A stretch of 64,000 nt of DNA from Candidatus Gastranaerophilales bacterium (GTDB taxonomy: Bacteria > Cyanobacteriota > Vampirovibrionia > Gastranaerophilales > Gastranaerophilaceae), in contig CALVFT010000002.1 in the NCBI GenBank assembly GCA_944326915.1, positions 204,508 to 268,507 of the forward strand, read 5' to 3'. Each line of letters begins with the position of its first letter. Positions within the stretch are counted from its first letter, which is position 1. The position numbers and the translations under genes were made by a program. Shown here piece by piece: positions 45,830-56,800 of this stretch. The notes beneath the pieces are model-generated. The model ran no database searches. It worked only from the letters and a program-made list of their open reading frames with translations, and was not told where the DNA came from.

Positions 45830-47098
45830 ATGGAAATTAAAGCAGTAATTTTAGCTGCCGGCAAGGGTACTAGAATGAAATCAAATACCCCAAAAGTATT
45901 ACATAAAATTTTTGAAAAACCGCTTTTGGGTTACGTATTAGACAATGTTAAAAATATAGTGAATGAATCATTTGTAATAGTTGGTCATCATGCAGAAGAA
46001 GTAACTGAATATGTTGAAAAAAATTACAACAGCGCTAAAACAGTTCTTCAATCTCCTCAACTTGGTACAGGCCATGCAGTATCAATGGTATGTCCTTCAC
46101 TAGAAAATTTTAAAGGACAAGTGATTATTCTTTGTGGTGATACTCCTCTTATTACAGAAAAAACATTACAGGAATTCATTGATTTTCATAATCAGAACAA
46201 CTCTGATTTAACAGTAATGAGTACAATTTTTGAAAACCCTACTAATTATGGAAGAATTATCAGAGATACTGATAATTCACTAAAATGCATCGTAGAAGAA
46301 AAAGATGCAACCCCTGATCAAAAAGCAGTTAAAGAAGTTAATGCAGGAATTTACTGCCTCAACTGGGAAAAGATTAAACCTGCATTTTCTCAACTTACCA
46401 GCAACAATGCTCAAGGAGAATACTATCTTACTGATATAATCGAATGGGGCAAAAAAAACAAGCTTAACGTAAATGCTTATATTATGCAAAACAACGAAGA
46501 AATTTACGGAATAAACTCGCGTTCAAACCTTGCAACTGCAACAAAAATAATGAATACAAGAAAATTGAACTCTTTAATGGATAATGGAGTAACTATCATA
46601 GATCCACAAAGCACATGGATTTCAGAAGATACAGAAATAGGTGCTGATACAATTATATATCCTGCAACTTTCATTGAAGGGAAAAATAAAATAGGTTCCA
46701 ACTGCAAAATCGGCCCTTGTGCCCACCTAAGAGGTGATGTCGAAATAGCTGATAACTGTAAAATCGGAAATTTTGTAGAAGTAAAAAAATCAAAAATCGA
46801 CCACAATACTAATGCAGGACATCTTAGCTACATAGGAGACGCAGAACTTGGAGCAAATATAAATATCGGTGCAGGTACAATTACTGCAAACTATGACCCA
46901 ATTTCAAAAATAAAAAGCAAAACTATTCTAAAAGATAACGTAAAAATCGGATCAAACACTGTACTTGTAGCTCCTGTAGAAATAGATGAAGGCACTAATA
47001 TCGGAGCAGGAAGTGTTATTACCAAAAATATTGGGAAATGGGCGCTTGCTCTAACAAGAGCTCAGTTAAGAATTATTGAAAACTGGGTAAAACATTAA
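45830..47098 (+). CDS. glmU: Bifunctional UDP-GlcNAc pyrophosphorylase / GlcN-1-P acetyltransferase
   Basis: Makes UDP-GlcNAc for murein and LPS. The uridyltransferase half starts AVILAAGKGTRMKSNTPKVLH and includes LGTGHAV and ILCGDTPLI. The acetyltransferase half is a left-handed beta-helix of hexad repeats (GADTIIYP, IGSNCKIGP, GNFVEVKKSKI, AGHLSYIGDAELG, NIGAGTITANYD). At 422 residues it is about 30 shorter than the E. coli enzyme at the C-terminus, but the catalytic His/Asn segment is intact. Classic promoter and AAGGAG site upstream. Confidence 0.96.
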   Translation: MEIKAVILAAGKGTRMKSNTPKVLHKIFEKPLLGYVLDNVKNIVNESFVIVGHHAEEVTEYVEKNYNSAKTVLQSPQLGTGHAVSMVCPSLENFKGQVIILCGDTPLITEKTLQEFIDFHNQNNSDLTVMSTIFENPTNYGRIIRDTDNSLKCIVEEKDATPDQKAVKEVNAGIYCLNWEKIKPAFSQLTSNNAQGEYYLTDIIEWGKKNKLNVNAYIMQNNEEIYGINSRSNLATATKIMNTRKLNSLMDNGVTIIDPQSTWISEDTEIGADTIIYPATFIEGKNKIGSNCKIGPCAHLRGDVEIADNCKIGNFVEVKKSKIDHNTNAGHLSYIGDAELGANINIGAGTITANYDPISKIKSKTILKDNVKIGSNTVLVAPVEIDEGTNIGAGSVITKNIGKWALALTRAQLRIIENWVKH

Positions 47099-47141
47099 AA
47101 GAAGAACTTAAAAAAACAGGAGAAGGAATGAAAACCTTTTT

Positions 47142-47181
47142 AATCCCTTGTATTTTAAATACACAAGGGATTTTATTTTTT
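47142..47181 (+). terminator. Terminator of glmU
   Basis: Arms AATCCCTTGT (47142-47151) and ACAAGGGATT (47163-47172), then TTATTTTTT. It lies 44 bases after the glmU stop and just before the next gene's promoter. Confidence 0.88.
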
Positions 47182-47210
47182 GCAAAAAGTATTCGTGATA
47201 AAATTAATTT

Positions 47211-48611
47211 ATGCATACACACGAACTTAAATGGACTATGTTTGTAATCACAGCAATAGGTAATTTTATTGCCATGCTTGATTCTACCACTGTAAATCTA
47301 GCATTATATCCAATGGCTGTGGACTTACATGTTACTATGAGCCAAATTCAGTGGGTAATGATTGCTTATATGCTAGTACTAACTGTTTTTCTTCCATTTT
47401 TTGGCAAGCTTGGTGATATATTCCCTAAAAATAAGTTATACGCAACCGGTTTTGGAATTTTTGCTCTTGGAGCATTTTTAAATACAACTGCAGCGAATTT
47501 TTGGCTGCTAATAGCTTATAGATGCATAGAAGCTCTTGGGGCATCAATTATGCTTTCTAATGCACAGGCAATTATAGCAAGTATTTTTAAAAAAGAAAAA
47601 AGAGGTAAAGCTCTTGGCCTAAATGGTTGTATAGTTGCGATAGGAGGAATGAGCGGTCCTGCACTTGGAGGAATTCTTATTAATGCATTTGGTTGGCATT
47701 CTGTTTTTATACCTTGTATTCCTGTAGCACTAATAGGTTCATATTATGCTTGGAAAATGTTACCGCATAACGTAAAAACAGATATTAAAAATTTCAAATT
47801 TGACTATCGAGGATTTTTCTATTTCACAATTAGTTTATTTGCTCTTCTGCTTGCAATTTCTGAAGGACATACGTGGGGATGGAATTCGTTAAAAATCATA
47901 ACTTTAGGTATAGTTACATTGATATTTGGTGTTCTATTCTATATAAGAGATCATCATTTCAATTATCCACTAATTAATTTTGAAATGTTTAAAATTAAAC
48001 CTTTCACTTTTGGAAACCTTGCAGTTATGATGTCTTATATGGCAATGTATACAAACAGCATACTTCTCCCATTCTTTTTACAAGAAATTCTTAAATACAA
48101 TGCAATGCTTACAGGGTTGCTAATTTTACCGTACTCAGTAACTTTATCAATAATTGCACCAATTGCAGGAAGATTATCCGGCAAATATGGGAGCAGATAC
48201 CTAACTATAGCAGGACCTTGTGTGTATTGCATCGCATTGTTAATGTTCACTCTTTACGGAAAAAATGCTGCAATGTGGCAAATTGTTTTAGCTTCAGGGA
48301 TTATGGGAATAGGAAACGGACTTTTCCAATCGCCATCTAACAACGCAATTATGACAAGTGTTGAATCTGAACAACTTGGGCTTGCGTCTGGAATACTAGC
48401 ACTGTCTAGAAATATGGGAAACATCCTTGGTGTCGCAGTAACAATTACATTATTTGAAACATTCAGAAACATATTTTTAGAAAACGGCAAAATTTATGAT
48501 TTAGCATTTTTAACAGCATATAAAGTTACAATGTGCTTTGGAATATTATTTGGCTTAACTTGTCTTACTTTCGCATATATTGCTTACAAGCCTCACAAAA
48601 CTACACATTAA
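47211..48611 (+). CDS. MFS drug-export transporter, DHA2 (EmrB/QacA) type
   Basis: Proton-driven inner-membrane exporter. GNFIAMLDSTTVNLALYPMA is the DHA2 start signature, GKLGDIFPKNKLY motif A, YRCIEALGASIMLSNAQAI motif B and GPALGGILINAFGW motif C of drug antiporters. 12-14 membrane segments fit 466 residues. An extended -10 (TGATAAAAT) ends six bases before the ATG and there is no ribosome site: leaderless type. No regulator or membrane-fusion partner adjacent. The substrate is unknown. Confidence 0.92.
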   Translation: MHTHELKWTMFVITAIGNFIAMLDSTTVNLALYPMAVDLHVTMSQIQWVMIAYMLVLTVFLPFFGKLGDIFPKNKLYATGFGIFALGAFLNTTAANFWLLIAYRCIEALGASIMLSNAQAIIASIFKKEKRGKALGLNGCIVAIGGMSGPALGGILINAFGWHSVFIPCIPVALIGSYYAWKMLPHNVKTDIKNFKFDYRGFFYFTISLFALLLAISEGHTWGWNSLKIITLGIVTLIFGVLFYIRDHHFNYPLINFEMFKIKPFTFGNLAVMMSYMAMYTNSILLPFFLQEILKYNAMLTGLLILPYSVTLSIIAPIAGRLSGKYGSRYLTIAGPCVYCIALLMFTLYGKNAAMWQIVLASGIMGIGNGLFQSPSNNAIMTSVESEQLGLASGILALSRNMGNILGVAVTITLFETFRNIFLENGKIYDLAFLTAYKVTMCFGILFGLTCLTFAYIAYKPHKTTH

Positions 48612-48613
48612 AC

Positions 48614-48662
48614 TTGAAAATTTAATTTTTATGATATAAAATTAAAGTGTAATTATTACACT
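48614..48662 (+). promoter_or_regulatory. typA promoter with overlapping palindrome
   Basis: TTGAAA (48614-48619) and an extended -10 TGATATAAA (48632-48640) are followed by a perfect palindrome AGTGTAATTATTACACT (48646-48662, arms of eight with one central base). The predicted start of transcription falls at the palindrome's first bases, an ideal position for a repressor. Confidence 0.5.
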
Positions 48663-48699
48663 AAACTAGTTACTTTAAACTTATAAATGGCAGGGAATT

Positions 48700-50499
48700 A
48701 TGACAAACACTAATGAAAAGATAAGAAATATCGCTATTATTGCGCACGTAGACCACGGTAAAACAACCCTTGTAGATTGTTTGCTAAAACAAGCCGGAGC
48801 TTTCAGATCAAATCAACAAGTACAAGAAAGAGTACTTGATAGCAACGATTTGGAAAGAGAACGTGGAATTACAATTTTATCAAAAAACATTTCAATTAAC
48901 TACAAAGATACTAAGATTAACGTAGTAGATACTCCGGGGCACGCTGACTTCGGTGGAGAGGTAGAACGTGTACTTGGTATGGTAGATGGAGCTTTACTAA
49001 TTGTAGATGCTGCAGAAGGCCCAATGCCACAGACTAGATTTGTATTGTCTAAAGCATTAGAATTAGGATTGAAAATAATTGTTGTAATCAACAAGATTGA
49101 TAAGCCTGCAGCTGAACCTTTAACAGCTCTTGATAAAGTATTTGATCTATTTACAGAACTAACTGATAGAGAAGATTTAATTGACTTTCCATTTATTTTC
49201 TCAAGCAGTTTAAATGGTTTTGCAATAAAAGATTTGGATGATGAAAGAAAAGATATGGTACCTTTACTTGATTGCATTCTTGAAAACATCAAAGCTCCTA
49301 CAGGAGATGCAACACAGCCATTACAATTCAGAGCAACAACTCTTGACTACAATGAATATGTTGGTCGTATCGTAATCGGACGTATCGAAAATGGTACTGT
49401 CAAATCTCAAGAACAAGTATGTGTTGTACATGCTGACGGTTCTCAAGAAAGAGGTAAAATCACAAAACTATTTGGATTCCACGATTTAGGAAGAGTTGAA
49501 ATCCAAGAAGCATGTGCTGGAGACATAGTAGGAATTGCAGGTTTCTCTGATATTCAAATAGGTGAAAGTATTTGTTCTCTTGACAATCCTCAACCTTTAC
49601 CTTTAATAAAAGTTGATGAGCCAACATTACAAATGAATTTCTCTGTAAATAACAGTCCGTTTGCCGGAACAGAAGGAAAGTTCGTAACATCAAGACAATT
49701 AAGAAAAAGACTATACGATGAGCTAGAAAAGAATGTTAGTTTACGTGTAGAAGATACAGATAGTACAGATGTATTCAGAGTTTCAGGACGTGGAGAATTA
49801 CATTTAGGAATTTTAATAGAAACAATGCGTAGAGAAGGATATGAATTCCAAGTATCAAAACCTGAAGTAATATACAAAACTATTGACGGACAAAAATGTG
49901 AACCTTACGAAAACTTGATTGTAGATGTTCCTGAAGCATATGCAGGTAGTGCAATTGAAAGACTTGCAGGAAGAAAGGCTGAAATGAAAGATATGTTTTC
50001 TGCTAATGGAAGAACAAATCTTACATTCCATATCCCTGCAAGAGGACTTATTGGATTTAGAAGTGAATTCATCAGAATGACAAGAGGTGAAGGTATTATG
50101 TACCATACATATCTTGAATACAGACCTTATGCAGGAGATATCCCTCGTCAAAGAAACGGTTCCATTATTGCACACGAACAAGGTGAAGCTGTTCCATACG
50201 CATTAGCTCAATACGAAGATAGAGGAACTTTCTTTATCACTCCAAAAACTAAAGTTTATAGAGGAATGATTATTGGAGAATGTAACAAACCTCAAGATAT
50301 CGTAGTTAATATTTGTAAAACTAAAAAACTTACAAACATGAGAAGCGCGACAGCCGATGTAATGGTAACACTTCAAGCACATAAAGATATGGCGCTTGAA
50401 GAATGCATGGAATACATTGCTGAAGATGAATTGGTTGAAATTACACCAGAAAACGTTAGAATAAGGAAAGCAGACTTAAACAAAAAAATATACAACTAA
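48700..50499 (+). CDS. typA: Translational GTPase TypA/BipA
   Basis: Ribosome-associated GTPase involved in 50S assembly and stress or cold growth. G1 [10 protein letters not shown]2 region [13 protein letters not shown]3 [13 protein letters not shown]4 NKIDKPAA and G5 [11 protein letters not shown]-like domains and the TypA-specific C-terminus ([20 protein letters not shown] in parts) follow. Length 599 residues is normal. AGGGA before the ATG; a palindromic operator-like site lies upstream. Confidence 0.97.
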   Translation: MTNTNEKIRNIAIIAHVDHGKTTLVDCLLKQAGAFRSNQQVQERVLDSNDLERERGITILSKNISINYKDTKINVVDTPGHADFGGEVERVLGMVDGALLIVDAAEGPMPQTRFVLSKALELGLKIIVVINKIDKPAAEPLTALDKVFDLFTELTDREDLIDFPFIFSSSLNGFAIKDLDDERKDMVPLLDCILENIKAPTGDATQPLQFRATTLDYNEYVGRIVIGRIENGTVKSQEQVCVVHADGSQERGKITKLFGFHDLGRVEIQEACAGDIVGIAGFSDIQIGESICSLDNPQPLPLIKVDEPTLQMNFSVNNSPFAGTEGKFVTSRQLRKRLYDELEKNVSLRVEDTDSTDVFRVSGRGELHLGILIETMRREGYEFQVSKPEVIYKTIDGQKCEPYENLIVDVPEAYAGSAIERLAGRKAEMKDMFSANGRTNLTFHIPARGLIGFRSEFIRMTRGEGIMYHTYLEYRPYAGDIPRQRNGSIIAHEQGEAVPYALAQYEDRGTFFITPKTKVYRGMIIGECNKPQDIVVNICKTKKLTNMRSATADVMVTLQAHKDMALEECMEYIAEDELVEITPENVRIRKADLNKKIYN

Positions 50500-50503
50500 A
50501 AAA

Positions 50504-50527
50504 AGAGGCTTAAAGCCTCTTTTTTTA
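50504..50527. terminator. Bidirectional terminator between typA and prepilin
   Basis: AGAGGC and GCCTCT arms with flanking A- and T-runs; serves typA on the plus strand and the prepilin on the minus strand. Confidence 0.85.
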
Positions 50528-50532
50528 GTTAA

Positions 50533-51408
50533 TTATTTACCCATATTGATTATCATATCATTACCAGACGTACCACCCTTTTCAATCAAAGCTTGCCCTT
50601 TTAACCTCATACCAGAATTAGTATCACCACTTGTTATAAAAGAAAAAACATCATATCCCCATTTATTTGGAGGCTTAATACCATTAACATCAACAGCAAA
50701 TACTCTAGTACTAAATGGATAACTACTTGAAAAAAGAACCTGACCATCAGGAAGTACATATGCTATCGATTTGTTACGAATAACATTTCCATAAAAACCT
50801 GCATAAGAACCAGCAACAAGCTTGTTAATTTCTTCATCAGACAAATCAGGATTACTTTCTTTTTTTATTTCATCTGCTCCTTTTATATATCCTAAACATC
50901 CTTTGCTGTAAGCATTTCTATCACAAATCTTTATTGTTTTTAAATTTTTAATAAAAATATCAGTAAAATCCTTACAATCAGAAGTTGGTCCACATACATC
51001 AGAAACTAAAGGAGACCCATCCGACATTTCGTAACGCTTACAAGTTCCATCATCATTATACTCCACACACTTATGAGGTAGACAACCTGATGAATAATAG
51101 TAACAGCCAGGAATATTTCCATAATCAAGTTGGGATTTTAAAAGATTTTGAGATAAAACAGAGTAGGTTTTTTTAAACTGATTTTTTAAAACAATCTTTT
51201 GATAACTTGCAACCAACATAGGTATTGTAAGAGCTGCTACGACTCCAATAATTCCTAAAGTAATCATTACTTCTGCTAAAGTAAATCCTTTTTTAATACT
51301 TTTAAAGTGATGTTTTATATCACTAGCATAACATATTTCTTCTTTTTCACAATGGGGTAGAGATTGTCTATCAGCGGCTAAATAATCGCCCCCCCCCCGA
51401 AATTCCAA
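50533..51408 (-). CDS. Prepilin-type pseudopilin, copy 2, normal start codon lost
   Basis: The prepilin homologous part starts at 51318 (261 residues): IKHHFKSIKKG then [20 protein letters not shown]. The codon that is ATG in copies 1 and 3 is ATA (51318-51316) here, and the -10 has decayed from TATACT to TATGCT. The frame stays open upstream to a TTG at 51408 through LPHCEKEEICYASD. The better start is the ATG at 51422 with AAGGAG, which is out of frame by one G in the 10-G tract. So this copy is probably silent as sequenced and would be switched on at 8 or 11 G. The globular part has six or more cysteines (GCYYYSSGC, HKCVEY) and VDVNGIKPPNKWGYDVF. Confidence 0.8.
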   Translation of the reverse strand: MEFRGGGDYLAADRQSLPHCEKEEICYASDIKHHFKSIKKGFTLAEVMITLGIIGVVAALTIPMLVASYQKIVLKNQFKKTYSVLSQNLLKSQLDYGNIPGCYYYSSGCLPHKCVEYNDDGTCKRYEMSDGSPLVSDVCGPTSDCKDFTDIFIKNLKTIKICDRNAYSKGCLGYIKGADEIKKESNPDLSDEEINKLVAGSYAGFYGNVIRNKSIAYVLPDGQVLFSSSYPFSTRVFAVDVNGIKPPNKWGYDVFSFITSGDTNSGMRLKGQALIEKGGTSGNDMIINMGK

Positions 51409-51422
51409 TCTTTATTCAACAT
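51378..51422 (-). CDS. Short upstream ORF containing the G-tract, copy 2
   Basis: Fourteen codons, MLNKDWNFGGGAII, with AAGGAG six bases before the ATG and TATAAT at 51459-51454. The 10-G tract shifts it out of the prepilin frame; one more G would continue it without stops into the prepilin. Confidence 0.5.
   Translation of the reverse strand: MLNKDWNFGGGAII
51389..51398 (-). repeat. Homopolymeric G-tract (10), copy 2
   Basis: Ten G on the minus strand at the same position relative to SD-ATG as in copy 1. Confidence 0.9.
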
Positions 51423-51466
51423 ACTCAGCTCCTTTCTCATATTCAACACATTCATTATAACATACA

Positions 51467-52363
51467 TTAGAGATTTTTTGAACACTTAGAAGAATATACA
51501 ACAGATAAAGATTGCAAAATAACAGATAGGATAATTAGTCCCATACCGATATAAAATGCAGCATTCAGATCTTTATTTTCTTGAAAAATTATCATCGCTA
51601 AAATCACCGTATATACAGGTTCTAAGTTATAAGTCAAATTTACGGTAAAGGCTGATATTTTTTTTAATACTTGTATCTGTAAAAAGTAAAGCCCTATAGT
51701 ACAGAAAAAAGATAACAATAATAAATACACTATATCTCTAAAAGAAGGTATTAAAGTTTGAACCGGGAAAAAGTGTAAATACACAGGCATAATCAATCCT
51801 AAAGCAATTGTTCCACCTAAAAACTCATACAATAACATAGTGACAGAAGGATGATGTACCGCGACTTTTTTATTTGTAATTGTATACAATGCCGCTAAAA
51901 ATGATGAAATAACACCAAGCATAATACCTAATTGATACCTTGAATCAAAATGAAATATCAGCATAATTCCAGATAAAGTAATTAAGCTAAAAAATAATTC
52001 CATAAAAGATATTCTATGTCTATTAATTACAGGTTCTATTAGTGCAGTAAAAAGACTCACTAGAGAAAAACAAATTATACCTATCGATACATTTGCGTAC
52101 TTTATGCTTCCGTAAAAAAAGAGCCAATGAAAACCTAACAAAAAACCAACACCTAATATTTTAAAGAGCTCTTTTAATTTTACAAAACAAAAACGCTTCT
52201 TTATTAAAAGTAAAGAAAATAAAATACAAAAAGAAATAAGCAATCTGTCAAATACAAGCAAACCTTCATTTAAAGTAATTAAACGACCAAATATACTTGT
52301 AAAACAAGAGATAACAATAGATAAATGTAATTTATAAAAAGACTTTCTTATTTCTTCCTGCAT
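51467..52363 (-). CDS. EamA/DMT-family transporter
   Basis: Ten hydrophobic segments in two EamA repeats: the first contains GFLLGFHWLFFYGSIKYANV, the second FLAALYTITNKKV and LTYNLEPVYTVILAMIIFQE, the typical last helix of each half. Length 298 residues is normal. These proteins export amino acids or other metabolites; the substrate is not readable. It begins 18 bases after the glgA stop on the same strand, with TATAAT eight bases before ATG. Confidence 0.9.
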   Translation of the reverse strand: MQEEIRKSFYKLHLSIVISCFTSIFGRLITLNEGLLVFDRLLISFCILFSLLLIKKRFCFVKLKELFKILGVGFLLGFHWLFFYGSIKYANVSIGIICFSLVSLFTALIEPVINRHRISFMELFFSLITLSGIMLIFHFDSRYQLGIMLGVISSFLAALYTITNKKVAVHHPSVTMLLYEFLGGTIALGLIMPVYLHFFPVQTLIPSFRDIVYLLLLSFFCTIGLYFLQIQVLKKISAFTVNLTYNLEPVYTVILAMIIFQENKDLNAAFYIGMGLIILSVILQSLSVVYSSKCSKNL

Positions 52364-52380
52364 AATTAAATATTATATAT

Positions 52381-53826
52381 TTATTTTTGTGCTAATTCCT
52401 TATACATATTCAAGTACTCTTGAGAACTTCGTCTCCATGAAAAATCAGCTTGCATTGCAGATTTTTGCATAGCATTGAATGTATATTTATCATTATACAC
52501 TCCAATCGCACAATAGATAGCTTGCATCATACTCCAATCGTCATAGTCCCAGAATTTAAAACCGGTAGAATTATCCATAGGATAACCAATAACCGTATCC
52601 TCTAGACCTCCTGTAGCCCTTACGACAGGCAAAGAGCCATATTTCATAGCTATTAACTGACTCAATCCACAAGGTTCAAATTTTGAAGGCATTAAATAGA
52701 AATCGCTACCTGCATAAATTAAATTTGCCAAATCAGCACGATATCCGATATAAGCTCTTATATTAGATGAATTGTTTGAAAGCCATATGAGTAAATTTTC
52801 ATAATCACTATTTCCACTTCCTAAAAATATGAAATCTGCCTCAGTATTTTTTAGCTCATTTTCAACTTGTCTTATTAAATCAATACCTTTTTGACCAACA
52901 AGTCTTGATACCATAGCAAAAAGAGGTCTTTTGGGATCATATTTAAGCCCAAATTCTTCACATACTTTCTTTTTGTTTTCCTCTTTATTTTTCAAGGATT
53001 TATAATCATATTTTTTTACAATATTTTTATCTGTCTTAGGATTAAATACATCATAATCGATACCATTAAGAATTCCAACTAATTTATGTTGATTCATCCT
53101 TAATGTATAATCCATACCTTCACCATATTCGCCTGTAAGGATTTCTCTTGCATAGTTTGGAGATACAGCAACAATCTTTTCTGAGTAATTTATAGCTCCC
53201 TTCATCCAATTTACTCTGCCATAATGCTCTACTCCCCATTCATTATAAACAATATCCTTACGCATATTTGCAAAATCTAAAACGTCTTCAAACCATACTC
53301 CTTGGTATGCTAGATTATGTATTTCGAATACAGTCTTCGTATTTTTCCAAAACTCATCAAATCTATAATTACTTTTTAAATACACCGGAATCATTGCAGT
53401 ATGCCAATCATTTGCATGGATTACATCTGCTTTGAAATTTAATAGCTTTGCATATTCCAACACAGCCAAAGAAAAAGCTATATATCTTTCATGTTCATAT
53501 CTAGGGTCTAGCCATTTTGGGTATACTTCTTGAAAACAAGTAAAGTACCAATCATTATGTACAAAAAATACATTTATATTAGTTCCAGGTAATTTACACA
53601 TGAAAAGTCTAAACTTATGACCTTGATTACCAAAAGTTAACCACATTTCAGAATTTTCAAGTTCCTTTATTCCATATTTATTTATATCGATCAGGCCATG
53701 CAGAGGAGTAAAAATTGCAATCTCAGCATCTTTTTCCAAATGTTTAGGTAAGCTCCCCACAACATCAGCTAGACCTCCAGCTTTCGAAAATGGAGCTACT
53801 TCCGCTGCTGCAAATAATACTTTCAT
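52381..53826 (-). CDS. glgA: Glycogen synthase (ADP-glucose)
   Basis: GT5 enzyme that elongates alpha-1,4-glucan from ADP-glucose. KAGGLADVVGSLP holds the substrate-binding K-x-G-G-L; HNLAYQG, MVSRLVGQKG, and EPCGLSQLIAMKYG are further signatures. Length 481 residues is typical. GAGGAG precedes the ATG. It follows the zinc-ribbon giant by 20 bases on the same strand. Other glg genes are not in the window. Confidence 0.96.
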   Translation of the reverse strand: MKVLFAAAEVAPFSKAGGLADVVGSLPKHLEKDAEIAIFTPLHGLIDINKYGIKELENSEMWLTFGNQGHKFRLFMCKLPGTNINVFFVHNDWYFTCFQEVYPKWLDPRYEHERYIAFSLAVLEYAKLLNFKADVIHANDWHTAMIPVYLKSNYRFDEFWKNTKTVFEIHNLAYQGVWFEDVLDFANMRKDIVYNEWGVEHYGRVNWMKGAINYSEKIVAVSPNYAREILTGEYGEGMDYTLRMNQHKLVGILNGIDYDVFNPKTDKNIVKKYDYKSLKNKEENKKKVCEEFGLKYDPKRPLFAMVSRLVGQKGIDLIRQVENELKNTEADFIFLGSGNSDYENLLIWLSNNSSNIRAYIGYRADLANLIYAGSDFYLMPSKFEPCGLSQLIAMKYGSLPVVRATGGLEDTVIGYPMDNSTGFKFWDYDDWSMMQAIYCAIGVYNDKYTFNAMQKSAMQADFSWRRSSQEYLNMYKELAQK

Positions 53827-53845
53827 TATCTAAATCTCCTCTCTT

Positions 53846-56800
53846 TTAACCTAAATCATCTATACTTGCCATATCAGAATCTGAATTAAAATCATTATTA
53901 TCTGATGATTGTTCAATATTTTCTTCTATAGGAATATATCTATCAGGATTTGTATCAAACTCAAAAATAATTCCATACTTGCCAGCTAAATATTTAGCCT
54001 GTTCAATACAGATTCCTGCTTGTTCAGGATTCTTTTGATACATCAATACTTTGTACATGTTATATTTAAACAACATAGTCAAATATTCTGTCGTAATATT
54101 TGTTTTTTCTAACTGAATTATAGAATTATTCAGAATACCATAAGCCAAATCGTATTGATTTAATTTTAACTTTAATTCGCTCATAATATACCAAGCAGAA
54201 TAAAGTAATGTATTCATTCCTTTTTCATTTGCAGATTGAATAACCTTATAAATAATATCATCAGCTTTTTCTACAGAGTCAATATTCATATATGCATAAC
54301 CGATTAATAAATCAGCAAACAATTCCAACTGATGCAATGAATTAATTTTAGCAACAATTTTTGCTTTATACACTTCTTCTGCAAATTCTACATAATTGCC
54401 ACTAAATTGTAAAAATGCATTCATTAAATGAGAAATAACCGTACCAAACTTATCATTTTGAGCAATATTTGAGATATCTCTTGATACAGGACGGCCATGA
54501 AGCATATTTTCTAACTCTATGAAAATATCATATGAATCAGGAACATCATTTAAATCACGTCTTACTATGTTTAAAAATTCTCCAACATTACCACCCAACA
54601 TCAAAACATTTGCCAGGGCAACATAACCGACAGAATCAATTAACATAGTTCTAAATGATTGCATATCAATATAGTCTGGCTTTAACTTTTCTAACGTTGA
54701 TTCTGAAACAACATTCAATACTTTATAACCAACTTCCATACAATCACATAAAGCACCGATATTAAATAATATATGGATATGAATGAGTGACATCAAAAAG
54801 AAATAACTATTAAAATCTGGAGCATCAGGATTTAATGATGCAGGAGGTATCAATGACAGCACTTTATGCGTAAGCTCTAGAGCATATACATAATTCCCTG
54901 CAATCAAGTTACCTTGAATCATCTTATTACAAAGCAAAATCGTTTTATTTATATCTTCAGATTTTTCTAAGTTCTTTAATGTTTCCTCTGCTATTGCTGA
55001 AGTCTTATCTGGGATATATTCATATAAATTATTGGAAATATTTTCATATAACTGAAACTTATATTCTTCCAATTCTTGTGAATTATCTCCATTCGCAAAT
55101 TCATCAAGAAGATTTAGTATTTTAGAAGTACAATTCAAATAAGAAGAAAAATCTCCTAAAGATAAATTAATTTGAGCTAAAAGTTCCCACTCACGACGTT
55201 CACTATCTTTATCATTTAATAATTTATACAAATCAGCTTTGACTGGACTAGGCATATCATATACCATAACTTTATCTAACAATTCTCTTGCTATTTCTTT
55301 TAAGGTAACTGGAGCCACAACATCCAACAAAGCATCTTTTAAAATATTATAATTTGGGAAATACAGACAATTATTATAAAAATAGACATATCCCATTCTT
55401 GATAATTTATCAATTATTTCATTGATATTATCATATTCCAAACTCTCTATTGTCGGAATATCTACCCTAGTACCAAGTAAAACCAAAGATGTTAAAAATC
55501 GCAGAGCAACCATATCATCTTTTAAGAGATTTAATCTACGCTTCATTAATTTTTCAAGACTTGAAGGAATTATAATAGTCTTTGAATCAATCATTTCAAG
55601 ACTATCTTCTCTTGCTTCAAAAACTCCTGATTCTATTAAATACTGAATTGCAATATCCAAGAATAAAATACTTCCACAAGAATATTTGGCAATACGGTGA
55701 AAATAAAAATTATCCAAAATATTCCTGAAATAGTATTTATTTTCCTCAATCATTTTTTCAAAAGGGGTAGGTTTCAGCGTTATTTCAGTATAATATGGCT
55801 TTGACAATAAGAAGTGTGACTGCTTATGTAAAGAAAACTTCTTGTCATAAGATATCAAATAACTTATATCTAACTTTTCAAACGCTTCAAAAAGATATTT
55901 CAAAACATCATAAGAACTGGAATCAATCTTTTCAAAATCTTCTATATAAATTAATGTATTTGGAATAGCTTGCAAAAGAGTTAAGAAAATATCAAAATAT
56001 ACATATCTTGTATCTTCTGCAGTTGATTCATCCCTAGCTTTAAGCATAATTAAATCCTTAACCAGCCCATCAGGATCAACAGATGCAAACATAGTAAAAT
56101 CATTCTGAGAAAATAACTTTTGAGAAACAGTATATTCAAAAATCGCAGATAATAAATCCCTAAAGAATGAATATGGAGAGTACTTCATTTCATCATAACA
56201 GGTGATAGTTATGATGTTATTATATATATTCAAACCCTCAATTGTATTAATCAACTTTAAAGAATATGGTTTGTGCAAATTCAAAGTTTTTAAAGCAATA
56301 ATCCCTTTAGGAAATGACTGCAATTTATTTACTATATGATAAAAAACATCAATATTTTCTGTTCTAATAAAATCTGCATTAATTTCTTCAAAATCAATAG
56401 TCTTCAAATCATAAATACGATCAGAATCAGTTGATAAATCAATATTATTTATCACCCCACCATCAACCTGATCCTGTTCAAGTAACATATTCTGAACAAA
56501 ATTAGGAATTTTAATTTCATCACCGTCATCTTCTGCTGGATATTCAACCTTTACCAGTTCTCTTAAATCCACCTCATAAAACATAGACATCTGGTTGTTA
56601 ACGACAACAGAATTCAATGGATATGCTTTATAATCATTTTGAATGCAATCATAAACACTCTGGTCTGCTATAACTTGAAACGTATCAAGAACTTTTGCTT
56701 CTTTAGATTTCGTAGATTGATTAATCAATTTAATATTGAAACCAGAATCAAAATCATAAGGATTATCATTTACGCCTCTTTTAAACAAAGATATATTACA

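Noticed and set aside
47128..47247. 40-codon ORF with a GGAGAAGGA-like site just after glmU
   Set aside because: It reads straight through the glmU terminator and into the next gene's promoter and start; amino-acid sequence is what the hairpin dictates.
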